Origin: Gyromitra esculenta
Lineage: Eukaryota; Ascomycota; Pezizomycetes; Pezizales; Discinaceae
Length of the DNA: 64,000 nucleotides
Assembly (NCBI GenBank): GCA_038503075.1
Contig: JBCAML010000023.1
Location: 620,001 to 684,000, forward strand
Reading direction: 5' to 3'
Shown here in pieces: positions 35,284-46,428 of the stretch (position 1 is its first letter; each line of letters begins with the position of its first letter). Below the pieces are notes generated by a model. That model did no database searches, was not told the origin of the DNA, and saw only the letters and a program-made list of their open reading frames with translations. The translations under genes and the position numbers were made by a program.

Positions 35284-36576
35284 ATGGAAGGAGCCGCCGT
35301 CGCCACAAAACGCTTCCCCACCAGGGAAGCTTTCGCCCAAGCCTACAGAGACGATCCCGCGGAGCTCTATAATGAACTCAGGGACCTCAACCAAGCCCTG
35401 GAGGACCAAATCGATGTCCTCCAGGAAAGCGAGCGAGAAACTGAGGTCAAACTCAATACAGCTCGCATTCAAACCGATAACGCCCTCCGCCATGCCACAG
35501 AACAAGACCAACGAGTTACCGAGGCTGCAAGTCTAATCGCTCGGTTGCGACAAGAGCGAAACGAAGCTCGAGCCGCTACCCAAGCCCCTCCCGCTCCACC
35601 TAATCTTACGGCCACCCCACCTCCGCCAACAAATTCTCACCGATCAGAACGGATGCCAGATCCTGAGAAATTTGATGGATCTCGAACTAAACTCCCCGGC
35701 TTTATCCTACAACTACGCTCTAAACTCACTGTCAACAGGGACCGCTTTGCCAACGAGACCACGATGATCCTCTATACTATCAACCGTCTAGAAGGAGCAG
35801 CGCTGGAACAAGTTCGGCACACCGTTCTCCCCTCAGGCCTCACCACCTGGACCAGTGCAGAGCAACTTATCACCGCCCTGGAAACTGCCTTTGGCGATCC
35901 AGACCCAACCGGCACCGCTCGACGGGAACTCCATCAACTCCGTCAAGGGAAACGTGATTTTTCGGCTTATCTAGCCGACTTTCAAAGAATCATGGGTCAG
36001 TTAAATTTCGACGAGAACTCTAAGATGGATGCCCTGGAACATGGCATGTCGGAAGAACTCAAGGAAGCAATGGTGTTTGCACCCATCGCCCCTGCTAACC
36101 TCCCGGAGATGATTCTTACCCTTACCCAATTGGACAACCGAATCCGAGCTCGCAAGGCAGAGAAACGGGGAAACGCCAGAGATAATATGGGTCAATTCAG
36201 TGCCCCCGCCGCCTTCACCCCTGCTTCCTCCTTTACCCCAGGAGGACTAGCCCCTATGGACCTATCTTTCGGACGTACCAGCAATCTTTCTCGCCCTCCT
36301 CAAGACCAACGGTACACAATGGTCAACGGACGAAGAAAGCTTTCGGAGGAAGAGAAACAATGGCGCCGCGCCACTGGAAAGTGTATGTTCTGTGCTGCCC
36401 CGGATCACTCCTACGCCAATTGCCCCTCTGCTCCCAAAAAACCTACGATGAGAGGAGCCCTCACCGCCCCACCTGCTAACCGCACGCCCCCGGCCTCTTC
36501 CCTACCGCCGCCACCTCTCCCGCCTCAATTTTTTGCCCTAGAGTCTGCAAGCGCCTCAAGCGAGGCTTTAAACTAG
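35284..36576 (+). CDS. Gag polyprotein of gypsy B
   Basis: 430 aa, intact, starting MEGAAV in the context CACCATGG. Same layout as Gag of A: coiled coil (about residues 40-100), Gag core, C-terminal knuckle CMFCAAPDHSYANC. Ends in ALN before TAG, at the frameshift site. Most differences from the A copy are conservative. Confidence 0.87.
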   Translation: MEGAAVATKRFPTREAFAQAYRDDPAELYNELRDLNQALEDQIDVLQESERETEVKLNTARIQTDNALRHATEQDQRVTEAASLIARLRQERNEARAATQAPPAPPNLTATPPPPTNSHRSERMPDPEKFDGSRTKLPGFILQLRSKLTVNRDRFANETTMILYTINRLEGAALEQVRHTVLPSGLTTWTSAEQLITALETAFGDPDPTGTARRELHQLRQGKRDFSAYLADFQRIMGQLNFDENSKMDALEHGMSEELKEAMVFAPIAPANLPEMILTLTQLDNRIRARKAEKRGNARDNMGQFSAPAAFTPASSFTPGGLAPMDLSFGRTSNLSRPPQDQRYTMVNGRRKLSEEEKQWRRATGKCMFCAAPDHSYANCPSAPKKPTMRGALTAPPANRTPPASSLPPPPLPPQFFALESASASSEALN

Positions 36577-36611
36577 TTCAACCAAGGTCGATCAGTGACC
36601 CTACCTTGGTT
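36567..36611 (+). promoter_or_regulatory. -1 frameshift signal, gag-pol junction (B)
   Basis: GCT TTA AAC TAG in gag frame (heptamer 36567-36573). After a 6-nt spacer, AACCAAGGT (36580-36588) pairs perfectly with ACCTTGGTT (36603-36611), a 9-bp stem with a 14-nt loop containing GTGACCCT. Pol frame is -1 and stays open across the gag stop. Confidence 0.85.
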
Positions 36612-39600
36612 TCAAATTTCTTACCTTTATCTGCATTTTCTATTTCTGGGTTTTCGGTTTCTGGTATAAGCGTGGAGGATCAATTGGATGGGGAACACTT
36701 TGTAGTAGCATGCAAGATTTCCCATAGCAATAAAGTTATAAACACCCACGCTTTACTAGATACCGGGGCCTCAGGATTTGCATTTATTGATAAAAAATTC
36801 GCGAGTCACCATTCTCTCCCTCTCACCCCTCTAAAAATACCCCGACAACTTGAAGTTATCGATGAACGCCCTGTTGCATCCGGAGATATCACCCACATCG
36901 CTAAACTTAACTTATCCATTGAAAATCACCAAGAGCAAGCGCCCTGTTTTGTAACTCAATTAGGTCACTACCCCTTAGTCTTGGGAATACCATGGATGAA
37001 ATATCACGATGTGCATCTACAGTTCGCCGATAAACGCATTGAGTTTAATTCTAAACTCTGCACCACCCACTGCGCCCCTCACTCCCCTATCGTCATCTCC
37101 CCATCAATCCCTGCTCCCCCCAGATTAAATATGTCTTTTATCGGCGCTGCTAGCTTTAGGACCCTCACTAGGAAACGTGCCCATCAAGCCTATGCCATGT
37201 CCCTCTACGAGATAAACAAACTCATAGACAATAAGACAACTAAGGAAGAATGGAAGTCTAGAATCCCCGCTGAGTACCATGACTTCCTGGACATGTTCGA
37301 CAAAGCAAAAGCACAAGGACTACCCCCACGCCGCCCCTACGACCATAAGATACAACTAATGGAAGGGAAAGATGCACCATTCGGACCACTTTATGGAATG
37401 TCCCGAGAGGAACTGATCGTCTTGAAGAAATATATTGAGGATAATCTCGAGAAAGGATTCATTCGTGCTAGTTCCTCTCCAGCTGGATCCCCCGTCCTAT
37501 TCGTCAAAAAAGCTGACGGGTCATTACGACTCTGCGTGGACTACCGAGGCCTTAATGCCATTACCGTCAAAGATCGTTATACCTCTCCCCTCATCCGCGA
37601 AACCCTAGACCGGCTTGCAAAAGCACAATGGTATACCAAACTAGACCTTCGTGACGGATACCACCAAGTGCGCATTGCAGAAGGAGACGAATGGAAGACC
37701 GCCTTTCGCACGCGGTACGGCCTTTATGAATACCAGGTTATGCCATTCGGTTTAACAAATGCCCCCGGAACATTCCAACGATTTGTGAATGATTGCCTCA
37801 CGGAATACCTGGACATATTCTGTACCGCCTATCTAGATGACATTCTCATCTACAGCAATACCCTCGCGGAGCATCAGATTCACGTCCGCAAAATCCTCCA
37901 AATTCTCAAAGACAACGATATCCTGTTAAAACCGGAGAAATGCGAGTTTGAGGTACAAACTACTAAGTACCTTGGTCTCATCCTCACCCCTGATGGTATC
38001 AGAATGGACGAGGAGAAACTTAAAGCCGTTCGGGAATGGGGGACACCAAAGAGTGTAAAAGATGTTCAAGCATTTTTAGGTTTTGCCAATTTCTACCGTC
38101 GATTCATCCTAGGATTCTCCAAACTTGCTACCCCGCTCACCGCCCTCACTAAGAAAGGCATTGTCTTCGAGTGGACTGTTGAAGCTGATATAGCTTTCGA
38201 AAACCTCAAACATGCCTTTACCACCGCCCCAATCCTTATCCATTTCGATCCAGATAAGAAAATCATTGTGGAAACCAATGCTTCAGACTTCGTGTCCGGA
38301 GGAGTCCTATCCCAGTACGATGATAACGGTGTCCTACACCCGGTGGCCTTCTTCTCAAAGAAACATTCCCCGGCGGAATGCAACTATGAGATTTACGATA
38401 AAGAGCTGTTGGCCATTATCCGTGTTTTCGAAGAATGGCGTCCAGAGCTTGAGGGATCAAAACATCCTATTGACGTGATCAGTGACCATAAGAATCTCGA
38501 ATACTTTATGAGCACTAAACAACTCAATCGACGTCAAGCTAGATGGGCCGAGTACCTATCCCGTTTTGATTTTGTAATAACGTATCGACCTGGAAGTCAA
38601 GGAGGAAAACCGGATGCACTCACTAGAAGATCAGGAGATCTTCCCAAGGAAGGGGATGAACGATTGGCACATCAAAGCCAAGTGATATTAAAAAAGGAGA
38701 ACATCGATCCTAAGCTAAGTTTGTTGTCGGCTTCTTTGTCAAATGAAGCCGCTGAATTGGATGCCCCCCTAAAGAAACTTTTCCAAGAAGGATTTATCGC
38801 TGACAAGTTTCCCGAAGAAATACTCAAGGCACTAAGGAATAAAGATCAACAATCAAAAAAGATCACCTTAAGTGAGTGCACAGAAGAAAACGGAAGGCTA
38901 TGTTATTGAGGGTGCATCTACGTCCCCAACCTGGATGCTCTCCGCTTGGAATTAATCCGAAGACACCATGATAATCCTGCAGCAGGCCACCCAGGACGAG
39001 ACAAGACCTTCGAACTCCTTGCCAGAAGCTTTTACTGGCCAAAGATGAGAGAATCAATCAAGCGATATGTACGTAACTGCCATATCTGCCAGAAAGCGAA
39101 GCCAGTCACCCAGCGAACCCAAGGAGTTCTCCGTCCCCTACCTATTCCAAACCGTCCCTGGCAAGAGATCTCGATGGACTTTGTGACAGGTCTCCCAGAA
39201 TCAAACGGCTATGATGCTATTATGGTAATAGTCGATCGACTATCGAAAATGCGACATCTCATCCCGTGCAATACTACCGTCAATTCCCGAGACATCGCAG
39301 ATCTCTACCTCCAGCATGTTTGGAAACTTCACGGCTTACCGACACATATCACCTCCGATCGAGGGACACAGTTCACTGCCCATTTTTGGAAGGAACTCTG
39401 CCAGCGTCTAGGAATTCAAGCCAGGATGTCAACAGCCTTCCACCCTGAGACCGATGGACAAACGGAACGATTGAATGCGGTTATGGAGCAATACCTACGC
39501 TCCTATGTGTCTTATCAACAAGGAGACTGGAGTAAATGGTTACCAATGGCCGAATTCTCTGCGAATAACCAAGAATCAGCTAGTACCAAGGTCTCGCCCT

Positions 39601-40256
39601 TTTTCGCAAACTACGGTTACCATCCCCGCTTCGATACTTCTGTTATTGCCTTAACAGCCACTGCCCAAAGCCTAGATTCCTCGACCTTTGCAACTACGAT
39701 GCAAGAATTGTATGACTACCTCCGAACCCAAATTCGAACAGCTCAGGACATTCAAGAAACCTCGACTAATAAACACCGAACACCGGCCCCTGCTTATCAA
39801 GTCAATAACCAGGTCTTTGTATCCATGAAGAATATCCGAACAGTTCGAAATGCTCGGAAGCTCGACTGGAAATGGATGGGACCCTATCCGATAAAAAAGA
39901 TAGTATCGCCGTTTGCCTACGAAATTGATCTTCCACCATCAGTCAAGTATCATCCCGTTTTCCACATCTCGCTCCTTAAACCTGCCGCCGATGATCCTCC
40001 CCCAGGACAAATAATACCCCCTCCACCTCCAATTGTAGTTAATGAACAGGAGGAATATTTTATTGAGAAAATCCTCGAACAAAGGATACATCGCGGACAA
40101 CAACAATACCTTGTTGAATGGACGGGATATGCTCATCCTACCTGGGAACCTGCCGAAGATCTTCAGGACACTGCTGCCCTTGATACCTTTTTAACTACCA
40201 GTCCTAAGGTTCACAGGGGCTCACGCTTGAGACGGGGGGCTACTTTCACGGATTAG
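36573..40256 (+). pseudogene. Pol of gypsy B with one stop codon
   Basis: Protease (LLDTGASG), RT (YLDDILIYS), RNase H, integrase (HHD...GHPGRDK...CHICQKA, MDFVTGLP, SDRGTQF, TERLN) and a C-terminal chromodomain (YFIEKILEQRI...YLVEWTGYAHPTWEP) follow in one frame. A TGA at 38907-38909 replaces an Arg codon (CGA-type in the A copy) between RNase H and integrase. The first RNase H Asp (TDAS in A) is Asn, codon AAT at 38277-38279. Both are C:G to T:A transitions. The integrase triad is intact, opposite to the situation in A. Confidence 0.92.
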
Positions 40257-40662
40257 AGATAGGGTTAGGACTGGGTGCGACGGTTGTTATGGATTTTGGA
40301 TCTTTTAGTATAATCCCATTGTAGTTCGGTTGCGTTTTAGGCTGCTGTCGGGTTGGTGATTGTGTAACGGGAAAGCGGGGTATTTAAGCGAAGGATTTTG
40401 GACGTTCCTGTTCTCTCTTTCTTTCTTTCCTTAAGCAACGTTCTCGTTTACCTTCTCTTGTAATTGATAGAACACTATCTCGGTTCTACCTCAGAACCCT
40501 CACTGTCACTGTCCATTTCGCTGCACTTATCTCGCCTTGAGATAGACCCCTCGTAGAACTTGTAGAAACACTGCACTCCTCGAACGTGTTAGTACCTCGC
40601 TTAAGTAGCACTGCTCACCTTCAGGGATACTGAAGGGCTTAACGAGGGACTGAACCGTGAGA
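40244..40662 (+). repeat. 3' LTR of gypsy B
   Basis: 419 bp, preceded by a polypurine tract (GAGACGGGGGG). Ends CCGTGAGA directly before the target duplication CCACG. Confidence 0.92.
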
Positions 40663-43600
40663 CCACGCCCTACCCCTTCTTCCCCTAAAAAATCACCGAC
40701 AACTTGAGGTAATAGACGGCCGCCCAGTCTCATCAGGAGACATTACCCATATTGCCAATATTCACCTCTCTATCCAACAACACCAAGAACAAGCCCCCTG
40801 CTTCGTCACTCAACTAGGACACTACCCCCTCGTTCTTGGAATCCCATGGATGAGTTATCACGATGTCCAACTTCACTTCGCCCAAAAACGCATTGAGTTT
40901 AATTCTAAACTCTGCACCACCCACTGTGCACCACATTCCCCCACCATATCCACCTCAGCCATTACAGTACCTTCCCGCTTTAATATGTCGTTTATTGGTG
41001 CCGCAAGTTTTAGAACCCTTACTCGAAAACGTACCTCTCAGGCCTATGCTATGTCTCTTTACGAGATAAATAGGATCCTAGAGAAAACAACGACCAAGGA
41101 AGAATGGAGAGCAAGGATACCCGCGGAATATCATGATTTTTTGGACATGTTTGACAAAAAGAAAGCACAAGGATTACCCCCCCGCCGTTCCTATGACCAT
41201 AAGATACAGCTAATGGAAGGGAAGGATGCACCGTTTGGACCCCTCTACGGAATGTCAAGAGAAGAACTCATTGTCCTCAAAAAATATATTGAGGATAACC
41301 TAGAGAAAGGCTTCATTCGCGCCAGTTTTTCCCCTGCCGGGTCTCCCGTCCTCTTCGTGAAAAAGGCCGATGGATCATTAAGATTGTGCGTGGACTACCG
41401 TGGCCTTAATGCGATCACTGTCAAAGACCGTTATACGTCGCCCCTCATCCGAGAAACCCTGGACCGTCTAGCAAAAGCACAATGGTACACCAAACTAGAT
41501 CTACGCGACGGTTACCATCAAATACGCATCGCCGAAGGGGATGAATGGAAGACAGCCTTCCGCACTCGTTATGGTTTATATGAATATCAGGTCATGCCCT
41601 TTGGCCTAACCAACGCTCCCGGAACTTTTCAACGCTTCGTGAATGATTGTCTTACAGAGTATCTGGACATCTTCTGCACGGCGTACCTGGACGATATCCT
41701 TATTTACAGTAATACCTTCGCCGAACATCAAACCCACGTTCGCAGAGTCCTCCAAACGCTCAAAGACAATAACATCTTGCTAAAACCAGAAAAATGCGAG
41801 TTCCAGGTACAAACCACTAAATACCTCGGACTTATTCTTACCCCTGATGGCATAAAGATGGACGAGGAGAAACTCAAGGCCGTCCGGGAATGGGGAACCC
41901 CAAAAAGCGTAAAAGACGTTCAGGCATTCTTAGGCTTTGCAAATTTTTATCGTCGATTTATTCTGGGATTCTCAAAGCTTGCTGCCCCCCTTACCGCCCT
42001 TACCAGAAAAGGCATCACCTTTGAATGGTCTGTCGAAGCTGACATAGCTTTCGAAAACCTAAAACACTCCTTCACCACGGCCCCAATCCTTATCCACTTT
42101 GATCCTGATAAAAAAATCATCGTGGAAACCGATGCCTCGGATTTCATATCAGGGGGAGTCCTATCCCAATACGACGATGCTGGAATCCTGCACCCGGTAG
42201 CCTTCTTTTCAAAGAAACACTCACCAGCTGAGTGCAATTACGAAATCTACGACAAGGAGCTACTTGCCATCATACGAGTCTTTGAGGAATGGCGTCCGGA
42301 ATTGGAAGGTTCAAAACACCCAATTGACGTCATTAGTGATCATAAAAACCTTGAGTACTTTATGAGTACCAAGCAACTCAACCGCCGTCAAGCTAGATGG
42401 GCTGAATACCTATCGCGTTTTGATTTTGTGATCACGTATAGACCAGGAAGCCAAGGGGGAAAACCGGATGCGTTGACCAGGAGATCAGGAGATCTCCCCA
42501 AGGAAGGGGATGAACGATTAGCACATCAGAGCCAGGTGGTGCTAAAGAAGGAAAATCTTGACCCTAAGCTAAGTTTGTTGTCGGCTTCTTTATCAAACGA
42601 AGCCGCTGAATTGGACGCCCCCCTAAAAAAGCTATTTGCAGAAGGATATATCGCTGACAAGTTTCCTGAAAAGATCCTCCTAGCGTTAAGGAATAAGGAC
42701 CAACAATCCAAGGAGATTACCTTAAGCGAGTGCAAGGAGGAAAATGGAAACCTCTATTACCGAGACTGTATCTACGTTCCAGACTTTACCCCCCTCCGCC
42801 TTGAATTGATCAAGAAACACCATGATGCCCCTGCCACAGGCCATCCAGGACGTGATAAAACCTTTGAACTCCTTGCTAGAAGGTTCTATTGGCCCAAGAT
42901 GAGGGAGTCGATCGGACAATATGTCCGTAACTGTCATATCTGCCAGAAGGCGAAACCAGTTACCCAACGTACCCAAGGAGTTCTCCGTCCCCTACCCATT
43001 CCTAACCGCCCATGGCAAGAAATCTCTATGTATTTCGTTACCGGCCTCCCTGAATCAAATGGCTATGATGCTATTATGGTAGTAGTCGACCGACTGTCCA
43101 AAATGCGCCATCTTATCCCTTGTAATACTACCGTCAACTCCAGAGATATAGCTGATCTATATCTACAACATGTCTGGAAATTACATGGGTTACCTACGCA
43201 TATTACATCAGACCGAGGTACCCAATTTACAGCCCATTTCTGGAAGGAATTGTGTCAACGCCTTGGGATTCAGGCCAGAATGTCTATTGCTTTCCACCCT
43301 GAGACAGACGGGCAGACGGAGAGACTAAATGCGGTTATGGAACAGTACCTACGATCTTATGTATCTTATCAACAAGAGGACTGGAGTAACTTGTTACCTA
43401 TGGCCGAGTTCTCAGCAAATAATCAGGAATCTGCGAGTACCAAAGTTTCCCCTTTCTTTGCTAACTATGGGTACCATCCTCGTTTCGATACTACTCTCCT
43501 CCCAACCCAAGCGACCCTCGGGATCTTTGCCTTGTTTAGTCAAACAATGCAGGAACTCTATAATCATCTACGAACGCAAATAAGGACGGCCCAAGATATT

Positions 43601-44103
43601 CAAGAAACGGCTACGAATAGACACCGTATACCTGCTCCAGCTTACCGAGTCGATGACCATGTCTTCATTTCAATGAAGAACATTAGAACTGCCCGTAATG
43701 CTAGAAAGTTGGATTGGAAATGGATGGGACCCTACCCGATTAAGAAGATGGTCTCTCCTTTTGCCTACGAAGTTGACCTTCCATCCTCGGTTAAGTACCA
43801 CCCTGTCTTTCATGTTTCTTTATTGAAACCTGCGGCCCATGATGCTCTTCCCGGACAAATCATTCCTCCCCCGGCGCCTGTTGTTGTCAACGACCAAGAA
43901 GAATATTATATCGAGAAAATCTTGGACCAACGGACATATCGTAAGAAACAACAGTACCTCGTTGAATGGACCAGATATGCTCACCCTACCTGGGAACCCG
44001 CTGAAGACCTAGCAGATACTTCGGCACTGGAAAAGTTTTTAACTATCCCGACCTTAACTACGCCCAGTGTTCGCAGGAGCTCACGCTTGAAGGGGGGAGC
44101 TAC

Positions 44104-44526
44104 TTTCATGGATTGACTTAGGGATGAGTCGTGGTTCGGATGGTTGTACAATTTCTTTGTTGTTCGGTTAGGTTTCGGGTTATTATAATAATGTCTTTGT
44201 GTTTCGGTTGTTGCCGGGTTGTTGTTGGTGCTACTGAAAAGCGGGGTATTTAAGGAAGGATTTTGGTTGCTTTCGTTCTTCTTCTTCTTCTTTCCTTAAG
44301 CAACGTTCTCGTTTACCTTCTGCTGTAATTGTCGAAATACTATATCAGTTCTACCTCAGAACTCTCGCTGTTGCTGTCCACCTCGCTGCACCTATCTCGC
44401 CTTGAGATAGGCCCTCGTAGAACTTGTAGAAACGCTGCACTCTTCGAACGTGTTGTACCCTTGATTAAGTAGCACTGCTCACCTTCAGGGATATTGAAGG
44501 GCTTAACTCGAGGCTCAACCGTGAGA
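44104..44526 (+). repeat. 3' LTR of gypsy A
   Basis: 423 bp, preceded by the purine run GAAGGGGGGAG. It starts TTTCATGG and ends CCGTGAGA directly before TGGAG and the resumed LINE sequence. Confidence 0.9.
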
Positions 44527-45365
44527 TGGAGTGGGTGATATCCATAGCGTGCTAGTGGATTGAGTAATTGGTGAATGATTTGTGGATTGATTGCGTTAAT
44601 TCTTTTCCAGATACTGTAGGGTATAGTGTCGGGTCCAGGCGCAGACGAGTTGGAGGAAGAGCTAAGAGCTTTTGAAATCTCGTCAAAGTCAATTTCAATG
44701 AAGTCGCTGTGAGAGAAATAATTGGGTGCAGGAGGGTTTTCTTTTGGAGGAAAGAAGTGTTCGATAAGGGTAGAGGCAAGTTGTGAGGGGGAGTTGATAT
44801 TGGGAAGATTGGGAAAAGCTTCACTGTTGGAGGAGGTTTTGAGTCTTTTAGCGGCCCAGATGTCTGAGGGAGATGCAGAAGAAAGGAAGGAGTTGCAATG
44901 ATTCCTTTTACATCGAGCGATTTCGTGAAAATAGGCATATTTGGCCTTTTTAACCTTCTCTGATGGAGGGGCTTTTAGGCCACGAAATTTAGATCTTTGA
45001 GATCTGTCGACCGAGTGAAAAATTCTTCGAAGTTCAGATAGGAGGGGCGTCCACCATTTTTTGGACCATATCGATGGTCTTTTTATGGGGGTGCAGGAGG
45101 TGAGCGGGATGGTGACGAGGTTTAGAGATTCATGGAACCATACATCGAGATTTGGGAGTGGTGAAGGGGCGGGGATTTTTAGGTTTTTGATGAGGGGTGA
45201 GAGTTTCTTCCAGTCTGTTTTAGACCAGTCTGGAGAGGGTTTTGAGGTATAAAATTTTCGGGTGGAGAGATGGATGGAAATGGGAATGTGGTCAGAGCCT
45301 GTGGAGGGTAAGCTAGCATTCCATTTAGTAATAAATGGAAGGATGTGTGAATTGCCGAAGCTGAG

Positions 45366-45776
45366 TTTCATGGATAACTGTTTTTGTGGGTTCGTCGGGT
45401 ACGAGGGTACGAGGCTATTGTGTTACGTTGCTGTTCCTTATGTTTCCTCGGATTTCTGTTGCAATGAGTCAAGTCTTTGTCATCGAACGAGTTGGAATGT
45501 GGTATATAAGCGAAGGGATTTCCCCTCTTGTTGTACTTTTCCTTCTTTCTTCTTTAAGCAACGTCTTCTATTGTACACTCACAGTATTTTACGAATACAA
45601 ACTCGGGTTACATCTCGTAATCCTTCGCCGTCGCCGTCTTCAAGTTACCATAGCTTGAACCATTGGTAGAGCCTGTAGAATCTTCGCACACTCTCTGGTC
45701 GTTAGTTTCTCGTTCAAGTAGCACTGCTTATCTCGGGGGATACCTGAGATCTTGACGAGAATCTCGCTCCTTGAGA
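45366..45776 (+). mobile_element. Solo gypsy LTR J, inside LINE ORF2
   Basis: 411 bp, TTTCATGG...CCTTGAGA, with CTGAG duplicated at 45361-45365 and 45777-45781. It resembles the LTR of element C (GTATATAAGCGAAGGG, then TTTAAGCAACGTC). No internal sequence, so it is a recombination remnant. It interrupts the endonuclease end of LINE ORF2. Confidence 0.9.
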
Positions 45777-46428
45777 CTGAGATCCAGTACGCTTGGTCTG
45801 GAATGAGAGTCGTATGGAAATCTTGTGAATATGCCTGCAGTGTTGAGGCATTTGAAGGATGATTGGTTTGCGGACAAGTGATATTTCTCCCCTTCATTAT
45901 ATTCTTGGGAGGAGATATTTCGTAGAGGGTCCGTGGAAGGGTGGTGGATGTTGAAATCACCTACTATAAGAGTAGGGAGATTACGGTTGAAAAAGATCTT
46001 GGAATGGTGAATAAAATGACCACCTGAATCGGGTCTAGCGCGATTATAGATGTTCAGGATATTGATGCTGTATGTTGACTCATTGAAGATTGGATTTTTG
46101 AAGGTGAGAAGAATATTAATCATATCATCTCTAAGGTAGTTTTCGATTAAAAAGCTAGCTTGATATGAATTGGTGAAATCGATAGATATATATGTGCATA
46201 CTCTGATTTTCTGATTAGCGAGAATGGAGGGGGTAAGGAGATGATATCCTGGAGCTTTGAGAGGTTTGTTGTTCCAAAGGTAAGGATCTTGGATGGCAAC
46301 GATTGAAGGAGTAGATTTAAAGGACGAAAATAGTGAATGAAAAATTTTTGAACTTCTAGCGCAGTTATGATGAACAACGCTGAATGGAGGGAGAGGAAGA
46401 TTTTTAGATGAGGGGTTTCTGGGCATAA

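Larger units (their letters stand above)
34791..40662 (+). mobile_element. Ty3/gypsy chromovirus B, nested in A
   Basis: Complete LTR-to-LTR structure of 5872 bp with 419-bp LTRs (34791-35209 and 40244-40662) and the target duplication CCACG (34786-34790 and 40663-40667), which sits in the pol gene of A. Same layout as A and close protein similarity, so the same family. By eye about 8 LTR differences. Pol carries one premature stop and one catalytic change, so it is not autonomous now. Confidence 0.95.
34550..44116 (+). pseudogene. Pol of gypsy A, split by element B
   Basis: Entered by -1 frameshift. Protease with LLDTGASG precedes the break at 34790; the same frame resumes at 40668 after B and one copy of the CCACG duplication. 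Next come the RT (VDYRGLNAITVKDRYTSPLI, YLDDILIYS), RNase H (TDASDFISGG), the integrase HHCC finger (KKHHD...GHPGRDK...CHICQKA), the DDE core (SDRGTQF, TERLN) and a chromodomain-like tail (YLVEWTRYAHPTWEPAEDL). The residue expected to be the first catalytic Asp of integrase (in the MDFVTGLP motif) is Tyr here, codon TAT at 43031-43033. So even without B the copy would probably not integrate. 40850-44116 remains open (1088 codons). Confidence 0.9.
32614..44526 (+). mobile_element. Ty3/gypsy chromovirus A, interrupted by element B
   Basis: LTRs at 32614-33037 and 44104-44526, flanked by the 5-bp duplication TGGAG (32609-32613 and 44527-44531). The insertion is in ORF2 of the LINE. Order is LTR, putative primer site, gag, -1 frameshift site, pol (split by B), polypurine tract (GAAGGGGGGAG), LTR. 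Without B the element is about 6.0 kb. By eye about 15 differences separate the two LTRs, more than in B or C, so A is the oldest of the three full elements, as the nesting requires. Confidence 0.92.
30670..46426 (-). pseudogene. LINE ORF2 (endonuclease-RT-zinc finger), disrupted
   Basis: ORF2 begins at 46426 with an endonuclease domain (SVVHHNCARS, QDP in place of the usual QEP, LIVGDFNIHHP). It is cut by solo LTR J at 45366-45776, resumes with the TGSDHIPI endonuclease end and the RT N-terminus, is cut again by gypsy A (44526-32614), and resumes at 32613 with the RT core: GVPQGSPISPLLF and YVDD. A TAG at 31297-31299 breaks the frame once; the same frame continues to 30670 with the finger CPLCGDTSQNFSHAILHC. 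No RNase H domain is visible between RT and finger. Apart from the two insertions and this one stop, the frame holds, so the LINE was probably competent before the insertions (inference). Confidence 0.85.

Noticed and set aside
36574..36608. pol of gypsy B started by reinitiation at an ATG after the gag stop
   Set aside because: No ATG exists near the start of pol; the first start-like codon is TTG, and the frame is already open through the gag stop, favouring frameshifting.
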